A stretch of 41,131 nt of DNA from Halalkalibacter wakoensis JCM 9140. Its GTDB lineage: Bacteria > Bacillota > Bacilli > Bacillales > Bacillaceae_D. The stretch's first letter is position 1. Each line of letters opens with the position of its first letter. This document shows, in pieces, positions 34,704 through 41,131 of this stretch. The position numbers and the translations under genes are program-made. The stretch lies in NCBI RefSeq assembly GCF_000513095.1, contig NZ_BAUT01000033.1, forward strand, positions 1 through 41,131. Direction: 5' to 3'. The notes beneath the pieces are model-generated. The model saw only the letters and a list, made by a program, of their open reading frames with translations. It made no database searches and was not told the DNA's origin.

Positions 34704-35486
34704 TTGCCTTATTTAAAGTCTGACGAAGCTCATTTTTATTATGAAGTTCATGGAGAGGGAACGCCTATTGTCTTTTTTCATCCTCCAGTGATGGGGATAG
34801 AAACGTTTGAGTATCAAAAAGTACTTTCAAAGAAATATCAGCTCATCTTTATCGACCTAACAGATAGTGGAAGAAGCTCAAAAAGAGCAGAGCAAACGTC
34901 GGTAAGTGACTTCGCAAAGCTTGCTTACATCCTGGTGTCAAAGTTAGAATTAGATTCCGTCATTGTTTGTGGGTATTCTAATGGAGGTTCGGCCGCTCAA
35001 GAATTTGCTCTAGCGTATCCGGAAATGACTAAAGGGGTTATTTTAATTAGTAGTTTTCCAGAAGTGTCCTCATTTTTACTAAGCCAAGAATTCAATTTAG
35101 GTATATGGGCAGCCAAAAATGAGCTTCTCAATTTGTTTTCCATTGTTTTGCCCAAAGCTCATTTTCGCAAAAAAGAGGAACAACGAAAGATGGCGTTTTT
35201 TATTAAGCAAGGAGATTCATCAACGCTTAAAAAGATTTACGAACAAGGAAAGCAGTATGTTTCTACAGATCGTTTGAAACAGCTAAATGTTCCCGTCCTT
35301 TTGATTTATGGAAAGCTCGATGCCTTTACTCCGCATTATTCGCTAGCCTTTTTTAAAGAATTAAAAGATGCGGATATTGTATTCGTTTCTGGAGTCGCTC
35401 ATCAAGTCCCAACAAAGCGACCAGATCAGTGTAATGCCGTAATTGATAGCTGGATAACACGCAAAAATTTAAATAACCAAATATAA
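34704..35486 (+). CDS. Alpha/beta-fold hydrolase
   Basis: A 260-residue cytoplasmic alpha/beta hydrolase; substrate unknown. The start is TTG 34704, seven bases after a full AGGAGG. Nucleophile elbow VIVCGYSNGGSA (Ser92), oxyanion-region FFHPPVMG, catalytic Asp in YGKLDAFTPHY and His in GVAHQVPTKRP. It has no signal peptide. DLTDSGRS at strand 4 is typical of the esterase/epoxide-hydrolase branch. It ends the small unit that begins at 33983. Confidence 0.85.
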   Translation: MPYLKSDEAHFYYEVHGEGTPIVFFHPPVMGIETFEYQKVLSKKYQLIFIDLTDSGRSSKRAEQTSVSDFAKLAYILVSKLELDSVIVCGYSNGGSAAQEFALAYPEMTKGVILISSFPEVSSFLLSQEFNLGIWAAKNELLNLFSIVLPKAHFRKKEEQRKMAFFIKQGDSSTLKKIYEQGKQYVSTDRLKQLNVPVLLIYGKLDAFTPHYSLAFFKELKDADIVFVSGVAHQVPTKRPDQCNAVIDSWITRKNLNNQI

Positions 35487-35524
35487 AACCTGGACCGCTC
35501 TTTTGAGAGGTCCAGGTTGTTTTA
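35487..35524 (+). terminator. Terminator of the alpha/beta hydrolase gene
   Basis: AACCTGGACC / GGTCCAGGTT perfect 10-bp stem followed by GTTTTAG. Confidence 0.85.
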
Positions 35525-35549
35525 GTAAGATCTGAAAGAGGAATTAAAC

Positions 35550-36745
35550 TTAAAGTAAACCGGATACGAGCTTGGCAACTTGTTCTTTTCCTTTTTGAGT
35601 AATGGGGCGTTTTTCGTATGCAGCGAGTGTGAGTCTTTCAGAAATGGAAATATCGTGTTCAAGTTCCTTTAAAACGTTCTGAATAAAGTCGGCATCATAA
35701 ATTAAACAATTGATTTCATGATTGATATGGAACTGCGTTGATCAAAATTAGCTGTTCCAATATCACAAACTTGATTGTCAATGACGACCGCTTTTGCATG
35801 AAAGAAACCACGATAATACTGATACACGTTGATTCCAGCTTCGATAAGTGGTTTAAAGTAAGGAAATGCAGCTTCTTTCACAAGTGGATGGTCTCCTTTT
35901 TTTGGGACAATCAGTTTCACATCAACACCGCGCTTGGCAGCAGTAATTAATTCTTTTTGTAACGCATTTCCGGGTATAAAATAAGGGGTTCCAATGACGA
36001 TTGTTTCTTTTGCCTGACTGACTAAATCAATAAACGTCTCTTCAAGATAGGTCCCGTCAGTTGGCAAAATCCGTAGTGGAAGGGCACCTTTTTTTAGAAA
36101 TGGATAATGTGACGCCTTTTCCGTATAAGTCTGTTTAGCTGTTTGCCAATCTTGTAAGAATTGACCTTGTAAATCCTGCACACCGTCTCCGTCAAGTCTA
36201 AGATGAAAATCACGCCAAGGACCAAACTTAGGATCACGCCCTAAATACTCATCGCCGACATTGTAGCCTCCAATATACCCAACACGACCATCTAAAATGG
36301 CTAACTTTCGATGATTTCGACGATTAAAAGTGAAGAACAAATAAGGCAATGAAACAGGGTGAGAATAAGCAAAGTAAGCTCCAGCTTCTCTTAAAGCTTT
36401 TACATCTTTCTTAGTGATATCACAGCCTAACCGATCAACAAGTAGCCTGACGGTTACCCCCTCTTTTGCCTTTCCTTTTAGGATCTTGAGTAATTTCCGG
36501 CTAATGTGATCATCTCTAAAGATGTAAAAAAGCAAATGTACGTGATCAGTTGCTTGTTCTATGTCTGCAAACAACTTTTTGTAGAATTCGTCCCCGGTTG
36601 GCAAAAGGGTAACATCTGCATGTCTCGTCTTTTGAACGTGACGTGTTGCTTCCTTCCTTTGTTTCCTGAGTCCTAATACAAAGTCTACTCTCAACCAAAT
36701 GAGAACAGCAATGACAATGAGAGCAGTCATAATCCATCCATTCAT
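35550..36745 (-). CDS. ywjE: Cardiolipin synthase-like phospholipase D protein (YwjE), one frameshift
   Basis: A membrane-anchored phospholipase-D-superfamily enzyme that probably joins two phosphatidylglycerol molecules into cardiolipin (YwjE/ClsB group). One N-terminal membrane helix (WIMTALIVIAVLIWL) is followed by two HKD motifs: HRKLAILDGRVGYIGGYN and HAKAVVIDNQVCDIGTANFD. The uninterrupted frame ends at 35702 just after the second motif. Adding one base near 35733 restores DQRSFHINHEINCLIYDADF, then LEHDISISERLTLAAYEKRP, and ends at 35550. The corrected length, 398 residues, equals B. subtilis YwjE (from memory). The frame break is thus likely an artefact. Confidence 0.88.
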
Positions 36746-36872
36746 AGCATAACCTTCTTTCTACAAGAGCGTATGCAATGGCTTCGCATATGATTAATGG
36801 CTTGGCTCATTGCAGTTCTCCTCTTAGGATGTACGAATATCTACAACTTCATGAGAAAAAGATTTCAAAAAA

Positions 36873-36890
36873 TGAATGACCATTCATTCA
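36873..36890 (+). promoter_or_regulatory. FadR-type operator at the fadF promoter
   Basis: TGAATGACCATTCATTCA has seven symmetric base pairs on each side and matches the B. subtilis FadR (TetR family) operator TGAATGAnnAnTCATTCA pattern. A -10 element TATACT (36899-36904) follows; the operator covers the -35 region. Long-chain acyl-CoA should relieve repression. Confidence 0.88.
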
Positions 36891-36943
36891 AGTCGTGCTA
36901 TACTGACAGTAGAAAATGAATTAAAGAGGGGAGAGGTTGATTT

Positions 36944-39045
36944 ATGGAAGCGTTAACATTGTTGAATTGGATCTTGTTTTTAGCCGTTACTTCATATGCA
37001 GTGTATTTATTCATCACACTCGTTAAAACAAGGTATGAGTACATTAAACTTGGTAAAAAAGCTGAATTTCATCACTCTTTGAAGGAACGGATTAATGCAG
37101 TCTGGGTTAACGTATTTGGTCAGAAGAAATTAATGAAAGATAAAAAAAGTGGCGTCATTCATTTTATGTTTTTTTATGGCTTTTTACTTGTACAACTTGG
37201 AGCAATTGATCTTATTTGGAAAGGGTTAGCAATCGGGTCTCACTTGCCACTAGGGCCGGTATATCCATTTTTTACATTTTTCCAAGAAATTATCGTTCTC
37301 ATGATTTTAGTTGCTGTCGTTTGGGCCTTTCATCGTCGTTATATTGAGAAATTAGGTAGATTAAAAAGAGGTTGGAAATCAGGTCTTGTTCTTATTTTTA
37401 TCGGTGGGCTGATGACATCAAAGCTCCTTGCAAAAGGGATGGAGATGATTTGGTTTGAAAAATCGTTCTCGGGATTTGAGCCAATTGCATCTGGAATCGC
37501 TGCCGTTTTTGGTTTCATACCAACGGTAGCAGCAAGTGCTTTGTTCTTTGTTTTCTGGTGGATGCATTTGCTCTTTTTATTATGCTTCCTTGTTTATGTG
37601 CCGCAATCTAAGCATGCACACTTAATTGCTGGACCAATTAATGTGTTCTTAGGACGTACCCATAAAGTGGGTCAGCTGTCTTCAATCAATTTTGAAGATG
37701 AAAATCAAGAAGTGTTTGGGGTAAACCGAATTGAAGATTTCAATCAAAAGCAATTGGTTGACTTATATGCATGTGTTGAGTGTGGACGGTGTACGAATAT
37801 GTGTCCGGCAACGGGAACAGGGAAAGTTCTATCGCCGATGGACTTAATTGTCAAAATGCGTGATCACTTAACGGAAAAAGGGGCTGCTGTTACGTCAAAA
37901 TCAGCATGGCTTCCTGAATTTGCCTTCTCGAATACGAAAGCAAATCAGCTAGCGATGCAAGGAGCAGGTGGGACAGAAGCGGCAGCTGGATATGATGTTA
38001 GTTTGATTGGTGATGTCATTACGGAAGAGGAGATCTGGGCATGTACGACATGTCGTAACTGTGAAGACCAATGTCCTGTCATGAATGAACATGTTGATAA
38101 AATCATTGATATGCGTCGTTACCTTGTTTTGACAGAAGGAAAAATGGATGCAGATGCACAGCGAGCAATGACGAATATTGAGCGTCAGGGAAATCCATGG
38201 GGCATTAGCCGAAAAGAACGTGAAAACTGGCGTGATGGACGTGATGATATTCATGTACCAACGGTGAAGGAATTGGAAAAAGCAGGGGAAGAGTTTGAGT
38301 TTCTTTTCTTTGCTGGATCTATGGGATCATACGACAAACGCAGTCAAAAAATTGCACAATCATTTGCCAAAGTCATGAATGAAGCAGGTGTCACATTTGC
38401 GATTATTGGAAACAAAGAAAAAAATTCAGGTGATACGCCTAGACGATTAGGCAACGAATTTTTATTCCAAGAGTTAGCAACAGCTAATATCGAATTGTTC
38501 CAAAAGCACAATGTGAAAAAAATCGTGACGATCGACCGCATGCCTACAACACGTTTAAAAATGAGTATCCGGAATTTGGATTAGAGGGAGTCGAGGTTTA
38601 TCATCATACGGAGTTGTTGGCTGAACTCATTAAAGAAGGGAAAATCAAGCCAAAGTATGAAGTCAATGAAAAAATCGTCTATCATGATTCCTGTTATCTT
38701 GGGCGTTACAACGAAGTCTATGAGCCACCGAGAGACATTTTAAAAGCCATTCCGGGTGTTGAGATCGTCGAGATGAAACGAAATCGTCAAGACGGGATGT
38801 GCTGTGGTGCCGGTGGCGGTTTGATGTGGATGGAGGAACATGAGGGAACACGCGTGAATGTGGCGCGGACAGAACAGGCGCTTGAAGTTCAGCCATCGAT
38901 GATTGGAAGTGGATGTCCATATTGCCTAACCATGTTAAGTGATGGAACAAAAGCGAAAGAAGTCGAAGAAGAAGTGGAAACATTAGATGTTGTAGAAATC
39001 TTAGAAAAATCGCTTATTCAAAAAGAAGAAGAGGTTGTTCACTAG
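36944..39045 (+). CDS. fadF: Iron-sulfur protein FadF (YwjF), one frameshift
   Basis: A membrane-associated iron-sulfur oxidoreductase of fatty-acid beta-oxidation, thought to pass electrons from acyl-CoA dehydrogenase/ETF to the quinone pool. ATG 36944 follows AGGGGAGAGG. The N-terminal 225 residues contain about five membrane segments with His residues of a NarI-like haem-b domain. Two 4Fe-4S motifs follow (CVECGRCTNMCPATG and CTTCRNCEDQCPV). At the C-terminus is a CCG-type domain (VYHDSCYLGRYNEVYEPPRD and GMCCGAGGGLMWMEEHEGTR). The frame breaks near 38536, where a C is missing (GACCGCATG; repaired it reads TIDPHAYNTFKNEYPEFG), and continues to 39045. The corrected protein is about 700 residues. 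A FadR operator lies upstream. Confidence 0.92.
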
Positions 39046-39093
39046 AATAAAAGGAAAGGGCTTTCATAAACATGAAATAAGAAGACAAAAGGG

Positions 39094-39121
39094 GCCTGAA
39101 TAATAGATTCAGGCTTTCTTT
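39094..39121 (+). terminator. Terminator of fadF
   Basis: GCCTGAAT / ATTCAGGC stem with loop AATAG, followed by TTTCTTTG. Confidence 0.85.
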
Positions 39122-39181
39122 GAAGGTTTCAAATGAAAGTGATATTCGGCGGAGGCCACTGAAAAAAAGTGCTTAACTGCC

Positions 39182-39297
39182 GCAGGGGAATGACACTCCG
39201 CTTTCCACGGGTGCCCGGTGAGCCTCCTCGGCAGTCGCCTGCGGGGTCTCACACGTGGGTCACTGCTCCCGCAGGAGTCTCCGTGTCATTCCCCTGC
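39182..39297 (+). repeat. Type A repeat nested in type C copy 3
   Basis: 116 bp with perfect ends GCAGGGGAATGACAC / GTGTCATTCCCCTGC. It is followed by TAGGGTTACTTTTACT, the same flank as at the window start. Confidence 0.88.
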
Positions 39298-39308
39298 TAG
39301 GGTTACTT

Positions 39309-39463
39309 TTACTCTTCTACGATATCTTTTAACACATTCATTTTCTCTTTAACGGATGGGATTTGAGCGATTTGTGGTTCACCTTCTTCAACAACAGAAA
39401 TTACTGTTGGAAAATACTCTAATTCATCTGCAACGTCGTTAGACTTTGCTTTCTCTGGGGAAT
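39309..39463 (-). pseudogene. Possible gene 3' fragment inside type C copy 3
   Basis: On the minus strand an open frame of about 50 codons has protein-like composition (VADELEYFPTVISVVEEGEP, QIAQIPSVKEKMNVLKDIVE) and ends in a TAA that overlaps the edge of the type A flank. It is closed upstream by an in-frame TAG at the junction with the type C sequence and has no credible start. I do not recognise the family. It looks like the C-terminal end of a soluble protein gene, captured or stranded in the element. Confidence 0.45.
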
Positions 39464-39687
39464 TCTATCGTCCCTCTCAACAAAGCGTGCCCCCCATCCC
39501 GGGAGCGAGATCAGAGCTCAAACCCGAAATAAACGAGCACTTTTTCAGTGGCTTCAAGTAGAGGTAGGGGCGAGATCCCACAGGCGTAGTGTACAGCGGT
39601 GGAGGCTCGCGACTTCCTTACGGGTGTGAGTGGTTGAAGTGCAATAGAACGAACATCGCATAACGAAAATACTTATATAAAAAAACA

Positions 39688-39705
39688 TGAGTGAGCGTTC
39701 GCTCA
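39688..39705 (+). promoter_or_regulatory. TetR-type operator upstream of the thiolase gene
   Basis: TGAGTGAGCGTTCGCTCA contains a perfect 6+2+6 palindrome (TGAGCG TT CGCTCA). Its outer pattern (TGAnTGAnnnTTCnnTCA) is that of the FadR operator at 36873. It lies between an A/T-rich -10-like stretch (TTATATAA) and the ribosome-binding site GAGGGGG, a position suited to repression. Confidence 0.65.
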
Positions 39706-39724
39706 GAATCTGAGGGGGATTGAA

Positions 39725-40902
39725 ATGAGAACAGTGATTGTTAGTGGAGCAAGAACACCTTTTGCCAAATATGGAGGAGGCTTACGTTCGTTACAAGCAA
39801 GTGAATTAGGCGGAGTCGCCATCAAAGAAGCGTTAACTCGAGCAAACTGGTCAGCTGATGCAGTTGATGGACTCATCATGGGCAGTGTTCTTCAAGCAGG
39901 ACAAGGACAGATACCGTCAAGGCAAGCCGCAAAGCACGCTCATTTGCCTTGGTCTGTCCAAACAGAAACAATAAACAAAGTTTGTGCTTCAGGAATGAGA
40001 AGTGTGACGATGGCTGATCAAATCATTCGGTTAGGCGAAGCGGGGTTATTGTTGCTGGTGGGATGGAATCAATGAGCAATGCCCCTTACTACTTAAAAAA
40101 CGCTAGATGGGGAGAGCGAATGGGGCACGGTAAAATGGTTGATGGCATGCTTTATGACGGGTTAACGTGCGCTTTTCATGATGTTCATATGGGTACTTAT
40201 GGGAATAAGACCGCACACGAATTAGGAATCTCGAGAGAAGAGCAAGATGCTTGGGCTTACGAAAGCCACATTAAGGCAATTACGGCAATGGAATCTGGCA
40301 AACTAGCAAAAGAAATCGTCGCTGTGGACGTAACACAACGAAAAGGACCTCCTCATGTCGTAAGCGAAGATGAAGCCCCGCGCAAAGACACATCCATTGA
40401 GACATTAGCAAAACTAAAACCTGTCTTTGGCAAAGATGGAACGATCACAGCGGGCAATGCCCCAGGAGTGAACGACGGAGCAGTGGCGTTGTTGCTCATG
40501 TCTGAGAAAAAAGCAAAGGAAGTAGGACTCGACCCTCTTGCAGCGATTGTGGCACATACTGCAATCGCGATCGAACCAGAACAATTCCCGAAAACGCCAG
40601 GACTCGTCATCAATAAGCTGCTAGAAAAAACGAACAAAAAAGCAGATGAGATCGATCTTTTTGAAATAAACGAAGCTTTTGCAGCCGTTGCGCTAGCAAG
40701 CAAACAAATCGCTGGACTCGACAAGGAGAAAATCAATGTAAACGGTGGTGCCGTCGCCCTAGGTCACCCAATTGGTGCAAGTGGCACGCGTATCATCCTA
40801 ACACTTGCGTACGAACTTAAAAGAAGAGGCGGCGGCCTCGGCATCGCCGCCATCTGCAGCGGAGGAGGCCAAGGAGACGCCGTGATGATAGAGGTTACAT
40901 AA
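39725..40902 (+). CDS. Acetyl-CoA C-acyltransferase (thiolase), one frameshift
   Basis: Thiolase-superfamily enzyme (acetyl-CoA acetyltransferase, MmgA/AtoB-like) that cleaves or forms acetoacetyl-CoA or longer 3-ketoacyl-CoA. ATG 39725 follows GAGGGGG. Nucleophile Cys87 in INKVCASGMRSV, His in NEAFAAVALA, the HPIGASGTR loop, and the second catalytic Cys in AAICSGGGQGDAV. Near 40046 a base is missing (GGGGTTATTG), so the first frame runs out at 40075 and the correct frame continues IVAGGMESMSNAPYY. The corrected length is about 392 residues, the family standard. It shares a likely TetR-type control with fadF, suggesting a fatty-acid degradation role. Confidence 0.9.
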
Positions 40903-40930
40903 AAAGGGCGGTCTTCCCTTTTTATGTAAC
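40894..40930 (+). terminator. Terminator of the thiolase gene
   Basis: A perfect 15-bp stem GTTACATAAAAAGGG / CCCTTTTTATGTAAC with loop CGGTCTT. The 5' arm contains the last codons and stop of the gene. Confidence 0.88.
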
Positions 40931-41058
40931 CGAAGCGATGAGCGGAGCCGCCGTCATGTTTTAAGGCTTTTGAGCGATCTTCTCAAAAGGCGCACGGCGA
41001 GAGGAGCCATCGCAAGCGTGATCGCACAGGTAAGGGGAAGGGCGATCTTCCCTTTTGA
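40931..41058 (+). repeat. Structured intergenic repeat with two further hairpins
   Basis: Hairpin CTTTTGAG / CTCAAAAG (40967-40989) and hairpin AAGGG / CCCTT (41038-41054, extended by G-T pairs) both have the 7-base loop CGATCTT, close to the CGGTCTT loop of the preceding terminator. GCGATG...CGCCG (40935-40952) and CGGCG...CATCGC (40995-41013) form an outer inverted repeat around the middle hairpin. After the third hairpin, ATTACACCGAA (41059-41069) echoes ATGTAACCGAA (40924-40934) after the first, indicating an internal duplication. Confidence 0.6.
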
Positions 41059-41108
41059 TTACACCGAAACTAGAAGATAAATTCTATAGTATATGTTTTT
41101 TCCTCTTA

Positions 41109-41131
41109 GTGAAATGGAGAGAAAGCCACTC
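41109..41131 (+). repeat. Left end of a type B repeat, cut by the window edge
   Basis: GTGAAATGGAGAGAAAGCCA then CTC is the left terminus of type B; the element continues past the window. Confidence 0.75.

Larger units (their letters stand above)
39154..39552 (-). mobile_element. Type C element, copy 3, carrying a foreign segment
   Basis: About 399 bp. The ends are GGCCACTGAAAAAAAGTGC (two extra A) and GCACTTTTTCAGTGGC. It keeps the terminal CGAGCACTTTTTCAGTGG and CCCCCCATCCCGGGAGCGAG parts of the GC-rich half but lacks its middle. In its place, between that part and the type A element, is a coding-like segment (39309-39463, minus strand). Confidence 0.75.
39139..39654 (+). repeat. Composite repeat: type B remnant split by a type C element
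   Basis: This fills most of the 679-base gap between fadF and the thiolase. Left: a short degenerate B start (GTGATATTCGGCGGAGG). Right: 39553-39654, AAGTAGAGGTAGGGGCGAGA through GTGAGTGGTTGAAGTGCAAT and AGAACGAAC. The C element between them has both termini. Confidence 0.75.

Overview
The window is low-GC Firmicute DNA, almost certainly from a spore-forming Bacillaceae species. Three things support this: the spore-germination pair cwlJ-gerQ, Bacillus-style Shine-Dalgarno sites with many TTG and GTG starts, and a gene order that follows the ywd-ywf-ywg-ywh-ywi-ywj segment of the Bacillus subtilis chromosome (ung, ywdI, ywdK, gerQ, cwlJ, hemQ, pta, lipL, ywfO, ywgA, ywhD, pbpG, speE, ywiB, argS, ywjE, fadF). 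The abundant GC-rich dispersed repeats suggest one of the alkaliphilic or halophilic Bacillus-like lineages, but the species cannot be fixed from the sequence.

Layout. 1-12000 is mostly carbon metabolism and regulation: a GH13 alpha-glucosidase, the helicase cshA, a stand-alone glutamine synthetase, rarD (minus strand), beta-phosphoglucomutase with sucrose-6-phosphate hydrolase, an AraC regulator, and a sucrose PTS permease controlled by an RNA antiterminator site. 12000-16300 holds ung and then a nitrogen operon: ammonium transporter, DUF294 nucleotidyltransferase, DEDDh exonuclease and a short GlnR-like regulator. 17000-24250 is the conserved ywd/ywf block (YwdI, GNAT, YwdK, GerQ, CwlJ, HemQ, a crotonase, Pta, LipL, a DUF1450 protein). 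24950-33130 carries YwfO, YwgA, YwhD, PbpG, SpeE, YwiB and ArgS. 33980-41131 carries small membrane proteins, an alpha/beta hydrolase, a cardiolipin-synthase-like PLD protein, the fatty-acid oxidation protein FadF and an acetyl-CoA acyltransferase behind TetR-type operators.

The genes form three regulatory groups. Nitrogen: glnA (4000) and the amt operon (12967) have the same arrangement of two GlnR/TnrA boxes, one about 50 bp upstream of the predicted transcription start and one about 18 bp downstream. The operon itself ends with a GlnR-like DNA-binding protein that has no C-terminal sensor tail. Carbon: the sucrose permease has a promoter, an overlapping cre site, a SacT/SacY-type RNA site and an overlapping terminator, and pta has an upstream cre. 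Fatty acids: fadF has an excellent FadR-type operator and the thiolase a related GC-rich palindrome.

Two features affect the whole window. First, nine genes carry eleven frameshifts and every one is repaired by adding a single base. This points to a deletion-biased sequencing or assembly artefact, so these genes are probably intact in the organism. Second, the gaps are filled with a nested family of GC-rich, inverted-repeat-ended elements, called A, B and C here. A (116 bp) and B (about 128 bp) share a core but have different arms. C (about 400-440 bp) contains A and sits inside B at the same point in all three copies.
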